Positions 21,363 through 30,974 of a DNA stretch of 64,000 bases are shown here, one piece after another (positions within the stretch are counted from its first letter, which is position 1; every line of letters begins with the position of its first letter). Source of the stretch: Branchipolynoe longqiensis (taxonomy: Eukaryota; Annelida; Polychaeta; Phyllodocida; Polynoidae); the NCBI GenBank assembly GCA_030323885.1, contig CM059198.1, positions 16,406,462 to 16,470,461 on the forward strand, given 5' to 3'. The position numbers and the translations under genes were made by a program. Under the pieces are notes generated by a model. That model saw only the letters and a program-made list of their open reading frames with translations, ran no database searches and was not told the origin of the DNA.

Positions 21363-21404
21363 TTCTTAAAACTGTGAACCACATATTTGGTTGGTGACCA
21401 GGTG

Positions 21405-21742
21405 ACCGGGTGTGGTGGCCTAATCGGTAGAGCGCGGTCCTCGCATGTGGGAAATGGAGAGTTTGGTTCGCGGTCGAGTCAAACCAATGACTTATAAAAA
21501 TTGATACTTTTCAGTTCCTACTAGCCAGGCTCTCATCATTAATAGGATAGGGCAAGGACTGGTTAGCTCAATGTCAGGATAATGTGACTAATTGCGATAT
21601 TGGGTCATGGTGCCGGCGGCCTGATTTCCCAGTGTGGCATCACTATGAAGTCACCATGAGTGTGCACTGTTACAAGTCAGTACCCGTCCTGATATGACCT
21701 AAAATGTTTCCAGGACGTAAAACTCCAACCAACCAACATATT
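21405..21742 (+). mobile_element. tRNA-derived SINE, family 1, copy 3
   Basis: The head has A box tggcctaatcggtagag (21418) and a mutated B box near 21472; the body and 3' end match copy 1, ending in aaactccaaccaaccaac at about 21742. Confidence 0.85.
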
Positions 21743-21744
21743 TG

Positions 21745-22380
21745 GTGCCCATGTTACGATGGACATCATTATTTCTTTTATTTAAAAGCAAGTCATATAA
21801 TTATTGTTGCCTCTGTGCATTAAGCATGCCAGCAATACTACATGTATTTAATCTATCCCATGAAATGCATCAATCATATGTTCATAAGATTTTCTACTAA
21901 AGTGAAAATGTGAAAGTTTACACATTTACAACAAAATTTACACAGTCTTTTTTTAAAAACTTTGTTCAGCTTTTTCTCGCAACACGTAACTTTGCTTCCT
22001 GAACTGTAATCAATCAAATGTGTTACGTGTGTTAAAAACCACTGTATGGAATCCTATGTCCGCCCTCATGAATTATATCTCACATTTTCAAAAAATTATT
22101 CATACTTCTTTCTTTGTCAATCCCATGGCACTAGTCTTTTGACAATAATCATTATATTACAGATGGGTATCTCGGTGGGTACCTATATACTGTAAGGTAG
22201 GTATATTAGTCAATTAAAGGCATCCAATATGGGCCATTGAGACTGGAGCTATACGGCGACAAGTGCTCTCCAAGCACATCTTTGCCTAGTTGTTCAGTTT
22301 ATCAGTTTATGTAACCGAATATATGGATGGAAAGTGCCGAGGCCAGTTGGTCCTGCTGTGTTGGAAATCTTTCCCCGCCC
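21745..22380. other. Unassigned AT-rich sequence
   Basis: No frame over 60 codons, no RNA gene and no internal repeat partner was recognised. Confidence 0.4.
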
Positions 22381-22384
22381 TACA

Positions 22385-22440
22385 ACTCAACATTAGCCTG
22401 GTGAGCCGGTGTGGCGTGCTCAGCCGTGTACCGTGCTCAT
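22385..22440 (+). repeat. Isolated TIR fragment of the 52.3-54.1 kb element
   Basis: The sequence ggtgtggcgtgctcagccgt followed by gtaccgtgctca matches the terminal inverted repeats at 52310 and 54095. Confidence 0.75.
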
Positions 22441-22463
22441 ATGTGTGATTAGACTCAAACTCA

Positions 22464-22585
22464 AGGCATTGTCAATGGTCGTGAGTAATCTTCATACAGA
22501 AAATACAGAACAAGTGAAATATCTCTAAAACCATACCACCTATTAACAAATCGCTTGGTACACATATAGAAAACATGCAGCACCA
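22464..22585 (+). repeat. Dispersed repeat (partner at 50510-50610)
   Basis: Shared blocks are gcattgtcaatgg, gtgag-aatct-catacagaaaa, ccacct and cacatatagaaaacatg. Both copies have the same orientation; the family is not identified. Confidence 0.75.
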
Positions 22586-22594
22586 TGCAATTTC

Positions 22595-22918
22595 TTACAT
22601 CGGGATATACTTTAGTATACACTTTACTATATATATATATACACCACATATATTTCAGTGGCAATACAAATTTTAATATAAATATATATACCGTAAATCC
22701 TCTCTAACCGACCACCTCCACAGATCGACTACTCCCCTAAATTGATCGCTTTATTTGGATCCCAACAATACAATTGTAACCTTATTCTAACATCGGGATA
22801 TACTTTAGTATATACTTTGCTATATATATATATATATACACACCACATATATTTAGGTGGCAATACAAATTTTAATATAAATATATATACCGTAAAACCT
22901 CTCTAACCGACCACCTCC
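22595..22918. repeat. Two tandem copies of a 125-200 bp unit with MITE termini
   Basis: Copy 1 (22595-22720) and copy 2 (22795-22918) share catcgggatatactttagta, a TA run, ccacatatattt and atataccgtaaa-cctctctaa. The latter end, followed at 22720-22790 by cacctccacagatcgacta and ggatcccaacaatacaattg, is the reverse complement of the MITE at 36909-37089. Confidence 0.8.
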
Positions 22919-23300
22919 TACTACTACTACTATTACTACTACTACAGTGCCACCTGCTCCTACTACTACTACAGTAGCCACCTACTACCAATACTACAGT
23001 GCCACCGACTACTACAGTGCCACCTGCTCCTACTACTACTACAGTAGCCACCTACTAGCACTACTACAGTGCCACCTACTACTACAGTCCCACCTGCTAC
23101 TACTACTACTACTACAGTAGCCACCTACTCCCAATACTACAGTGCCACCTACTATTACAGTCCCACCTGCTACTACCACTACTACTACAGTAGCCACCTA
23201 CTACCAATACTCCAGTGCCACCTACTACTACAGTGCCATCTGCTACTACTACTACTACTACAGTAGCCACCTACTACCATTACTACAGCGCCACCTACTT
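22915..23300. repeat. CTA-based minisatellite
   Basis: Alternating runs of (cta)n with acagtagccacc and acagtgccacc form a higher-order repeat of about 45-75 bp. The Thr/Tyr-rich frames seen on the plus strand follow from this. Confidence 0.9.
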
Positions 23301-24290
23301 AGAGAGACTAACATCTAAGAAACTGAAACTGAACCTGACGAACCAACACGTCAGCACCCTACTACAGTGCCACATACTCAGAGAGCCTAACATCTAAGAA
23401 ACTGAACCTGATGAACAACACGTCACCACTGGAAGAACAATATTGACAAACAAAAAACCCCCGCTACTACAATGCCACATACTCAGAGACGCTAACATCC
23501 AAGAAACTGAACATAGCGCAGCTTGAGGTCATAAACCCATCTGAGGTGAACAAAATCCGGCACTTGCAGTACCAACAAACCAACCAACCTCTGCGACGGA
23601 GACAAACTATTTGGGCGAACATACCCGGCACTCCCAGTAAGACCTGACAAACCAACAAGTCATCGGAGGGACGAGCAATCTTGATGAACAAAAACCCATG
23701 TTCATCTGAGGCGGGCGGATCCGGCACTAGCATCACCAACAAACAAAATACTGTGCGCATGCCCCAGAGAAATCTGGCTATTTACTGCCCAGAAAAGTAC
23801 ACTAACATCTAAGAAACTGAACCTGATGAATCAACACGTCACCACGGGGACAAACAATCTTGACGAACAAAATAACATCTAAGAAACTGAACATAGCGCA
23901 GCTTGAGGCCATAAGCCCATCTGAGGTGAACGAAATCCAGCACTTGCAGTACCAACAAACCAACCAACCTTTGCCACGGGGACAAACTATTTGGATGAAT
24001 AAACCTGGCACTCCCGGTTTGACCTGATGAACAAACACGTCATCACAGGGACGAGCAACCTTGACAAACAAAAAACCCACATTCATCTGAGGCGAACAAA
24101 TCTGGCACCCACAGTACCAACAAACTAACCAACACATCACCACAGAGACAAACCATCTGGATGAACAAACCTGGCACTCCTGGCACAAACTAACAAACAA
24201 ACCCTGCACCACAGGGACAAACATTCCGGACGAACAAACCCGGCACTCCCGGTACGAGTTGATGAACAAACCCTACGACACAGGGACAAA
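23295..24290. repeat. 380-bp tandem repeat region with internal subrepeats
   Basis: The block starting aacatctaagaaactgaaca at 23494 recurs at 23874 and, shortened, at 23310, 23387 and 23806. A subunit with acaaacaa...cggcactcccggt...ga(c/t)gaacaa...ccac-gggacaaac recurs about every 70-90 bp. Minus-strand frames show repeated VPGLFVQIVCP and GWLVCWYC, but these are explained by the repetition. Confidence 0.85.
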
Positions 24291-24299
24291 CAATTCTGG

Positions 24300-24830
24300 A
24301 CGATTCCACGGCAGTGACATTACACTCTAACCTGGAGAGACCTGTAATTGCCTTTCTCTCCAGGTTCCTCTGCCTCCCCTCCCCCACCACAGAAGACTCG
24401 TGGCAGTGATGGAGGCGGACTTGCCGACAGCACCTGGGAGAACAAGAACCGCCAGGTTATCTACATAGCTATATGAACAGCATAAAGCAGACCCACTATG
24501 ACCATCACAATACAACACCATGTTGCAGCTCCTCCACCCAAGTGATGATGACATGGGGTCTCCCAGCGCGGTATGAAACTATTGCTGGCACCCACATGAC
24601 GGCTTCTCTCCCACGACGACAGGACTCACCATAGGAGTTCCGCTGGAGGACATTAAAGAACTTGGTGCCTTGACATCTGGCACGCTTCATGCCTATGTCC
24701 CTAAAAACACTGCCCGCTCGGCCCCTAAGATGCTTACCTCTCTTTGGCTTCAGCATCTCGGTGCCTTCTCTCATTATACTCACGCATGTACGATTACCAT
24801 TCTAGTGCATTAAAGATTCCAAATATATAC
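24300..24830. other. Unassigned segment with a 92-codon minus-strand frame
   Basis: The frame 24783-24505 (minus) begins MSIMREGTEMLKPKRGKH and is basic with several cysteines. I do not recognise it. There is no repeat periodicity in it, unlike the neighbouring DNA, so a short exon or a decayed transposon frame is possible. Its first 45 bp (24751-24795) are repeated at 25231-25277. Confidence 0.3.
24751..24795 (+). repeat. 45-bp direct repeat, copy 1
   Basis: cttctctcattatactcac and catgtacgatt are shared with 25231-25277. The second copy directly abuts the terminal repeat of DIRS-2, so this may mark a duplicated element edge. Confidence 0.7.
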
Positions 24831-24970
24831 CAGTCATCCGAGTCAGCGTAGTTCAATTGTCGATGTTGCTCGCAACATGGGTAATTGAACAAGCTGGAGT
24901 CGGATCCTTATTCAAACGGCCGCTGGTGCCACCTATTCTCGAACCTTAGCATTAAATATGTATATCGGCC

Positions 24971-25090
24971 ATGCCTAGCGAGTCTTTTGGAACTATGCCG
25001 AGTAACCACGGAGCGCTGGCAGACACCGAATGTAAATTAGATACGATGTCAGCAGACGAAATTGTTACAAAATTAAAAACATATACATAG
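24971..25090 (+). CDS. Short open frame of 39 codons, possible exon
   Basis: The frame starts ATG at 24971 and ends TAG at 25090, coding MPSESFGTM...TMSADEIVTKLKTYT. It lies in one of the few stretches without repeats (24830-25200), and its composition looks protein-like, but I recognise no family. There is no convincing splice site at its end. It may be chance or a host exon. Confidence 0.2.
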   Translation: MPSESFGTMPSNHGALADTECKLDTMSADEIVTKLKTYT

Positions 25091-25116
25091 TCGTGATGTT
25101 TGGGGCCGGTTCAGCT

Positions 25117-25127
25117 GCTATATAAAG
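25117..25127 (+). promoter_or_regulatory. TATA-like box
   Basis: ctatataaagc at 25117-25127 is a good match to a TATA box and is followed by a non-repetitive GC-richer leader. With no gene recognised downstream on the plus strand, this is only a sequence match. Confidence 0.2.
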
Positions 25128-25230
25128 CGAGCAAAAAATGATCTCGTCCACTACGACTTGGTGGCAGACGGCGACGGACAATTTACCCTGCCATCCCCCC
25201 CACCCCACAATAAGAGACTAGAACTATAGG

Positions 25231-25277
25231 GCTTAAGCATCTCGGGGCCTTCTCTCATTATACTCACTCATGTACGA
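25231..25277 (+). repeat. 45-bp direct repeat, copy 2
   Basis: Matches 24751-24795 with a few differences; it is followed at once by the DIRS-2 terminal repeat. Confidence 0.7.
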
Positions 25278-25278
25278 T

Positions 25279-25430
25279 TCGAGTAAGGAAGCCGGAGACC
25301 TGGTGGGAGTAAGGAGGTTTATTGACACAGTGAGGGAGGGCTACACAAGGGGGGTCTTAGTCCAACTCGTCGATGTCGAGTGGGGCCTCTTGGATGGCCA
25401 GAGGCTCTGATGCCGCCAGAGCCGACCCCT
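25279..25430. repeat. DIRS-2 terminal direct repeat, outer copy
   Basis: ggaagccggagacctggtgg, ggaggtttattgacacagtg and gtccaactcgtcgatgtcga are shared with 25600-25755. In PAT-like DIRS elements split direct repeats occur at the 3' end; this pair has that position. Confidence 0.75.
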
Positions 25431-25599
25431 ACGCAGTAGTCCTTAAAAAAGAGGGTGAGTGGGTGTGGTGAAATGTTTCCACCATGGAGGATCGCCACTG
25501 AGTGCCTTTGCGGGGGCAGGTTCGGTAGGTGTTTGTCTTTGCCGCTTGGGGTATGGTGTGTCCCCGGCTTCTCGCCCGAATCAACCACAATTCGAAAGT

Positions 25600-25760
25600 A
25601 TGCGCCGATTCGAGTATGGAAGCCGGAGACCTGGTGGGAGCAAGGAGGTTTATTTTGACACAGTGAGGGAGGGCTTCACAAGGGGGGTCTTAGTCCAACT
25701 CATCGATGTCGAGCGGGGCCTCTTGGATGGCCGGAGGCTCTGAGGCCGCCGGAGTCGACC
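25600..25760. repeat. DIRS-2 terminal direct repeat, inner copy
   Basis: Second copy of 25279-25430, overlapping the very end of the recombinase frame (stop at 25690). About 170 bp of other sequence separate the two. Confidence 0.75.
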
Positions 25761-26311
25761 CAAAACACAGCGCTAAGGCTCGGGGGGCCTCAGAGGGGGC
25801 GAGGCAGGGGACGTAGTCGAACACGGCCGACGACTCCCAGGTGCCCTGCGCCATTATGGCCGCATGCCTGGGCATTCCCCTGCCATAGGCCGTGGAGGGT
25901 GAAGCGCGAAGCTTCTGGAACACCCGCCTCTGCGAGCGCCTCCCTCACCATGGGGGTCAGCAGCTGAGGGGTGAGTGGCGTGCCTGTGTGGCATATGAAA
26001 GCTGGGGCGTCAGAAGGGGCTGGCACCTGCCGCAGGGCCCGGTACCAATGCGGACCGGGCACATGGGTGAGCCGGGCAGGGCCGGCACAAACAGGGCGAC
26101 AGCCTGTGATGGGTCCTTGATGTTCTCTGATCACGAGATGGCCACGCGCAGCCCCCCCCCCCCCGGGTTCGGGTGACGTCGCCACGTCGCACCGTATGGG
26201 GGCCTCCCCACCCGCCATGGGAGGGGGAGAGGAGGTTCCACTGGCGCATGAGGGTGAAGAAGCCGATGATGATGGCCGCCCAAGGGACCACCCCCATATG
26301 TCCCCAGGCAC
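25690..26311 (-). pseudogene. DIRS-2 tyrosine recombinase, C-terminal part
   Basis: Two overlapping frames make up this end. The frame 26311-25790 carries LTPMVREALAEAGVP and FTLHGLWQGNAQA; active enzymes have H-x-L-R-R-G here, so the Arg is replaced. The frame 25923-25690 supplies AAIMAQGTWESSAVFDYV, matching the GxW...Y end with the nucleophilic tyrosine, and runs to a stop inside the inner terminal repeat. The join is a frameshift near 25860 that is not at a homopolymer. Confidence 0.7.
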
Positions 26312-26705
26312 GGAGGTGGTCGTAGATGGACCGGTTCATGGGCGGCGTGATGGAGGGGACGCGCCTGACGGGGACCGGAAACAGCCTCTCACTGCCCCGA
26401 CAGACACATCCAGGAAAGGGCGCGTCAAAGGGGGCGGGGTCTTCGCCCGCCTCCCGCACCCACGAGCGGGCCCCCGAGAAGGCGTTGGCCACAGAGGATG
26501 GCGAGGGGAGCAGGCAGTGGAGGTGTGCGACAAACATCCCAACGTCGTAGGGGGACGGGGCCAGGTGGTCGACCCGACGGTCGAGCATGAATTCCACGTA
26601 GCGGGTGGCGTGCCTCCAGCGGTTGCGCCATGTGCCGGGTGCCAACGCCGCGCGGTGGATGCTCATCAGGTGGGCGTGGTCCCCACACTCGACATCTGCA
26701 ATCAC
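26010..26705 (-). pseudogene. DIRS-2 tyrosine recombinase, N-terminal and first catalytic part
   Basis: The frame has AALAPGTWRNRWRHATRYVE near its start (core-binding domain), DVGMFVAHLHCLLPS and VANAFSGARSWVREAG, then IIIGFFTLMRQWNLLSPS, the region of the first catalytic arginine (R in LMRQWNL). It loses the correct frame at the run of C at 26151-26164, after which the frame 26311-25790 continues the protein. Its start overlaps the RNase H region upstream. Confidence 0.75.
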
Positions 26706-26749
26706 AGGCGATGGTCGAATAGGTCAGGGCTATGATGTACGCGAGTGCG

Positions 26750-27200
26750 GGAAAGTCGAAGCAATTCACAGTTTTCACGGCCATATTCAAGGGTGAGTGT
26801 GAGGAATGCGTTTGACTGAGGGCGTCGGCCAGGAGCAGCTTGATGCTAGGCTTGTGCTTGATTGTAAGGGTGAAGGAACTGAGGGCCGCCTTGAGCCAGA
26901 GCTCGCGGGCACAGGCCCCGAGGGTTGGGTCAGTGGCTCGCCGCTTTCGAGCGCGGCAGCTGAGGCTGGATTGTCGGTATTGACGACGATCTCCAGGCCG
27001 CTTGACACCAGGGGCCATAGCGCCTTCACCACCATCACGAGATTGACGGCCTCGAGCTTGTGGATGTTGGGGTAAGCCCGCATGTGGCGTTCATCGTAGG
27101 CCTCTGAGAAGCACCTCTTGGGGGAGAAGGCGCCCCCCCCCCCCCACTGAGGCATGAGTCACATTCAATGACCCAGGTTGGCCGCAAAGAGTCTGTTGCC
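26750..27200 (-). pseudogene. DIRS-2 RNase H-like domain
   Basis: Upstream of a C-run at 27131-27147 one frame reads CDSCLSGGGG (first catalytic Asp), and downstream another reads HKLEAVNLVMVVKAL (catalytic Glu) and LEIVVNTDNPASAAALESG (catalytic Asp). The frame switch is exactly at the homopolymer. The last part of the domain is open in the frame 27018-26787, with LWLKAALSSFTLTIKHKPS and ADALSQTHSS (A-D-A-L-S terminal motif), so another shift lies near 26930. Confidence 0.75.
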
Positions 27201-27259
27201 CCCGACCGCGTAGTTGAGGAACCAGCAGATGTCCTTCCGGTGCTCAGGGTCCACCTCGG

Positions 27260-27830
27260 TCATGCCCGGGGGGGGAGGTCTCGCAGGCTCCGCAGCAGCC
27301 GGCACATGAATTTTCGCGCCGCGGGGATGCAGCCGCTGATGTGTGCGAGTCTACCGATGAGCCGCTGGAGAGCCTTCCTAGTGAGGGAGGGCCTCGACAA
27401 CCAGGTTCGGCACTCCTGGATGACCTGGGTGAGCTTTGCCTCTGGGATGCTGATGACCATGCGCTGGGAGCATATGTCGAATCCCAACCAGGAGAGCTTC
27501 ACCGCGGGGGGGGGGGTAACACTTGTCGGGTGCCAGGTCGACGTCCAGCCTGGCGCTCAGAGCCCAGAAGGCGTCGAAGGCCCGGCATGCGTCAAGGTAT
27601 GAGGCCTCACAGCCGATGAAATCATCGACGTACATGATGGAGAAGAAACCCTGCCGGGCGAGGATCCAAAAGACGGCCGACGTCATTCGGATGGAGGCGG
27701 CCTCGGAGGTCCTGCAGCCGAAGGGCAGGGTGATGTCGACGTTAACCGTCTTGCCGTCAACCGTTATGCAGAATAGGGCAGCAGAGAGGGGGTCCGTGCG
27801 GAGTTGCCTAAATTCTCGGGCGACATCCAT
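27260..27830 (-). pseudogene. DIRS-2 reverse transcriptase palm and connection
   Basis: The frame from 27830 has MDVAREFRQLRTDP (first catalytic Asp), VNVDITLPFGCRTSEAASIR, SIMYVDDFIGCEAS (intact YVDD) and LDVDLAPDKCYPPP. At the G-run 27507-27517 the correct frame moves to 27502-27260: LSWLGFDICSQRMVISIPE and LIGRLAHISGCIPAARKF. All RT catalytic aspartates are present, so the palm itself could be functional apart from the homopolymer shift. Confidence 0.85.
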
Positions 27831-27859
27831 GGTCCATGCAAAGGCCCCTCGGCCCTCCC

Positions 27860-28395
27860 GGACGATCCTGCAGCCCAGGTCCGCGTAACCTAGGGGAGGG
27901 TGTATGCCGCGGGGAGGCCGAGGTACTCACCTCGAGGGATGCCCGCGTTCACACTTCTGCCAACCAGGTATGACAAGTCGACGATGATGTGCCGCTTGCC
28001 AGGCCCGGTCTTTGGTCTGGTCATAATGGGGCTGCACTGCCCCCAGGGTGAGAAGGGGGGACCTTGAAGGGGCCTAGGAGGGCACCCAGCTCGAGCTCGC
28101 GGGCGACGTAGTCGGTGATGAAGTGGGCATAGCCGGGGTCCTCGCGGTGGTTGTGGTAGGTGGGCGTGGGGGGGGCATGCATGTGCTGTAATTGGCTGGA
28201 AAGCCGAACTGCAGCTGGTCGGCCAGGGTGGTGTCCGGGTTGTCGGCCGGGGCCTGCCTCCAAGCGCCGATGTCGAGGCCCAACTTGATGGGGACGCGGG
28301 CGGCCAAAAAGTTCAGGAGAGCCGCGGCCCTGGCGGTGTACGACGCCACCTAGTGTGGGTATTGGCTCCATGCTGTTCCCGAGATGACCGGCCAA
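27860..28395 (-). pseudogene. DIRS-2 reverse transcriptase, N-terminal finger part
   Basis: The frame 28395-28021 carries PGYAHFITDYVARELELGAL and LGPFKVPPSHPG; it is followed in the neighbouring frame at 28023-27920 by MTRPKTGPGKRHIIVDLSY and GRSVNAGIP. These are the conserved pre-palm blocks of PAT/Kangaroo-type DIRS RTs. The change of frame is near 28025. A stop near 27895 interrupts the link to the palm. Confidence 0.75.
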
Positions 28396-28399
28396 ATGG

Positions 28400-29010
28400 C
28401 GTCGAGTGTCTCTATGTATTGCGTCGACAGGTTCTGAGAGTCGAGTCGGGGGCCGACGCCGGCTGACGGGGCTTGGACATTACCCCGGGCCGGAGGCTGC
28501 GGACGAACGTCTCGTAGTGTGGGGACGGGCTGGCCGTGTTTGTTGTTGTTATTGTTAGTGGGGCCGCGATGACGTCACGCGGGGGTTCCCTGGGGTGAAT
28601 CCTGCCGCTGGTGGCCGGCCCGCTGCCAGCACCCCCGCCTCTGCCCGCAGCACGGCGTGCCGCCGCCGGGGCACCAGCGGAGCAGTCCCTGTGGTTATTA
28701 TGCAGATGATGGGGGTCCCCATGGCTGGGGCCGGGCGTGCCGGGGCCACCTGGCAGCCCAAGTTGGGCACCAGCATCTGAATCCAGGTCACCGGGGGGAA
28801 TCCCAGTGACATCACGGGAAATCCCAGTGACATCACGGGGGGGCCGCGGGATGCCCAGTTGCTTCGGGTCAGGGGTGAGCTTGTGGGTGTAAGTTTGTTT
28901 ACCGGGGTTTCCTTGGTCGCCTTAGGGGCCGTGGTTGCCGTACACCGTGTGAATGTCCATGGAGGGTCCGTGCCCGTGCTCCGTAGGGGGGCGATGAAGG
29001 GGGCCCTGCC
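28400..29010 (-). other. DIRS-2 spacer between gag and RT
   Basis: GC-rich, with two direct copies of a ccagtgacatcacggg-like block at 28801-28840. The -1 frame relative to gag stays open from the gag stop at 29017 for about 40 codons and then meets a stop. Low-complexity Pro/Gly/Ala sequence dominates; no domain is seen. Confidence 0.45.
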
Positions 29011-29016
29011 TGTTTT

Positions 29017-29640
29017 CTAAAAATCTGCCGATGTCTTTTTTGCTGCGCCTTTCTCATGCGAGTGCTTGGAGTAGCACGCGGCCTCGGCGTGGGTCATGAG
29101 GATGCACCGTACGTTGGCACAGTAGCCGCAGACATGTGTGACTTTCTGTGTCCCCTTGCCGTGCGACTCCCCCTTGAGGGCCTTGTCGCAGGAGTCTGGG
29201 TCCCGGTTCCAAGCCATGCATGGGGGGCCATGGCCTCCTTGTCATATGTATTACGTGCCTCCGGGCCGTCCTTGGTTGTCTTGGTGACCTCGGCCGTAGT
29301 GCCGTTCACCAGGGCCGCAGTGTGCCCGGCCATGGCGATAATTTTGATGCGCACCGCTGTGATGGCCGCGGGATCCCGCCAGCCCTGGGGGAGGCGGCCA
29401 TCGGCAATCCTAGTGAAGATTTCCTCAGAGTAACAGCGCACGATACTCCACGGCAGTGCGCAGTTATCCTGCGCCACGGCCTCCTAGTGGGCCGAGAGGG
29501 CTGCCAGCGCGTGGCACGGGAAACCCCGCTGGGTCTCCAGTCGCTTAAGGCCGAGGGTGTATTCCTCCCGGGTGGCCTCGCCCTTTTTTACTGACTTGCC
29601 CTCGTCTCCTCGCTCCACCAAATCATAAGGAAAAAGATAT
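29017..29640 (-). pseudogene. DIRS-2 gag-like protein
   Basis: Pieces in three frames make up the protein. The segment 29640-29530 codes a VERGDEG...KGEATREEYTLGLKR block; 29477-29330 codes CALPWSIVRCYSEEIFTRIA and DGRLPQGWRDPAAI; 29217-29017 codes a Cys/His cluster with THVCGYCANVRC and HAEAACYSKHSHEK. The same series of blocks occurs in the intact gag at 62420-63595, which supports the assembly of parts. The last codons read SADF then TAG, with TTTTTAG at the stop as in that element. Confidence 0.7.
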
Positions 29641-29835
29641 TTTGATGATATACCTTTTTCCTGGGGAAGGATTTTGCATCCGCGACGGCCGCGATGATCC
29701 GGACGGCTTCCTCGGCTGTGGAGCGTGGGCTATGGTAGCGAGAGCCGTTGTTGTTGTTGGCGGTGTGGGTGTGGGTAGCGAGTCGGGGGTGAGTGCCTGG
29801 GTTCATCGTTCCTGCCGGCCTCAGCGTGGGAGGCG
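29640..29835 (-). pseudogene. DIRS-2 gag-like protein, N-terminal remnant
   Basis: The frame 29806-29588 shows NPGTHPRLATHTHT, then STAEEAVRIIAAVADAKSFP, which matches SAADAVREILASAEAQRAG of the neighbouring gag frame at 30140-30070. It is cut at 29835, where the related gag begins. Confidence 0.5.
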
Positions 29836-29839
29836 TTTC

Positions 29840-30567
29840 CTATGACACGTCCGCCTCCGGTATCTCACCGTCCAAGTCGCCTGGCAAGTAAGCCGGGGAC
29901 CGAGGGGAGGCCGTACAGGCATGGGGGCGGGCGCGGCTCGCCACCGCAGGGCGAGGCTGTACTCGTCCTTGGTCGCCTCCCCCCGCTTGACCGGCTTCCG
30001 CTCGGGGCCCCTCTCGACGAGGTCCTAGGGGAAAAGGTAGTCGGGGGAGACGCCTTTTCTCCTCCCTGCCCGTTGCGCCTCGGCCGACGCGAGGATCTCC
30101 CTTACGGCGTCGGCCGCGGATGCCGGGGTGTGGTTGACCGCGTCCTGGTCGTAGGGAGGCGCGGGAGCCGGCGGCTGGACGGTGCGGCAGGTGTACCGCT
30201 CGTACTGCGGGTGCACCGCCCCCGGGAGCGGTGCCTGAGGCGGGGGCGGTGGGAGCGCTCCCCCGACTACGTGCGCCCGAGGCGCCGGGGTGGGCGGCGA
30301 GGAGTAGGTCGCGCGCCGGGGCGCGGCGGCCGGAGTCGTCTCCTCGGCGCGACAGTCGAGGGTGTCGAGACGTGCGGTGATGTGCTGCAGCACCTGAAGG
30401 ATGGCGGCCGGGTCGGCGTCCACGCCGGCAGCCCAGTCGCCCGAGGGGTGGTTGCGAGGCGCCGGGGGCGAGCCTGAGGTGGAGGGGGCTGGTGAGGCAC
30501 CCCCCGGCGTGCCCGAGGCGGCGCACCGGACTCCCCCGCGTCCCTTCCCTTTTCCTCGGCCAGGCAT
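29840..30567 (-). pseudogene. Gag-like protein of a related DIRS element
   Basis: The frame starts MPGRGKGKGRGGVRC at 30567 and is open for 180 codons to 30025. It contains PAAILQVLQHITARLDTLDC (short coiled-coil-like helix) and SAADAVREILASAEAQRAG near the end, then a stop in PDYLFP-stop-DLVERG; the reading continues in register to about 29880 (ATKDEYSLALRW). Since blocks here are repeated at 29835-29530, two related gags are joined, by recombination or nested insertion. The Pro/Ala-rich middle is low complexity. Upstream, 30570-30900 has no domain but is GA/TC-rich. Confidence 0.6.
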
Positions 30568-30889
30568 GGTGTCTGCGTCTGCGTTGGTAGAGGGTAGAGG
30601 TGCGTCGGCCGTGGAGAGGTCCGTCGGTCGTCGAGAGGTCCGTCGGCTGGGGAGACGTCAGAGGTGGAGAGCCAAAGAAGAAAAGAACTTGAGCAGGGAG
30701 GACGGCTGGAAGGCGAGTGACTGAGGGGGCTGGCGGGCGGCCTTATAAGGGAAGGGGCAGGGAGGTGAGAGGCGGGGAAGGTGAGAATGCGGTGGGGCAG
30801 GGCGAGAGGGCGAGGGGGAGAAAGCTGAGGGAGGGATGACAGGGAAGGTGAGAAAGCCAGGCGGCGGCAGGGCTGGGGGAGGGTCTCTT

Positions 30890-30950
30890 CCTTTCCTCGC
30901 ATCAAACGCAATGCGAGCATTACGACCAATGTTGTGCATACGACGCTCTG
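30890..30950 (+). repeat. DIRS-2 end fragment also found at 55086-55130
   Basis: aatgcgagcattacgacc and atgttgt are shared with 55105-55130. It probably marks the 5' end of this DIRS family. Confidence 0.6.
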
Positions 30951-30974
30951 GCCTCTCTACACTGTACCACAAAA

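Larger units (their letters stand above)
25279..30972 (-). mobile_element. DIRS-type retrotransposon 2 (GC-rich, PAT/Kangaroo-like layout)
   Basis: On the minus strand the order is gag with Cys/His motif, RT, RNase H and tyrosine recombinase, ending in a pair of direct repeats at 25279-25430 and 25603-25760. GC content is much above the surroundings. Frame breaks coincide with C/G homopolymers. A second gag-like frame at 30567-29840 belongs to a related element and is joined upstream. Confidence 0.8.

Noticed and set aside
19085..21480. Functional tRNA genes at the A/B box sites
   Set aside because: The boxes are followed by SINE bodies found in several copies, and the anticodon stem cannot be drawn convincingly.
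22915..23400. Thr/Tyr-rich frames as mucin-like proteins
   Set aside because: They follow from the CTA-based repeat and are open in several frames.
23467..24390. Cys-rich minus-strand frames with repeated VPGLFVQIVCP as a secreted repeat protein
   Set aside because: The region is a 380-bp tandem repeat with sub-repeats; the frames are short, shift repeatedly and have no signal peptide.
29842..30477. 211-codon plus-strand frame and 228-codon minus-strand frame opposite the DIRS gag
   Set aside because: Arg/Gly/Pro-rich shadows in GC-rich DNA; the frame coding the gag-like blocks is the one starting at 30567.
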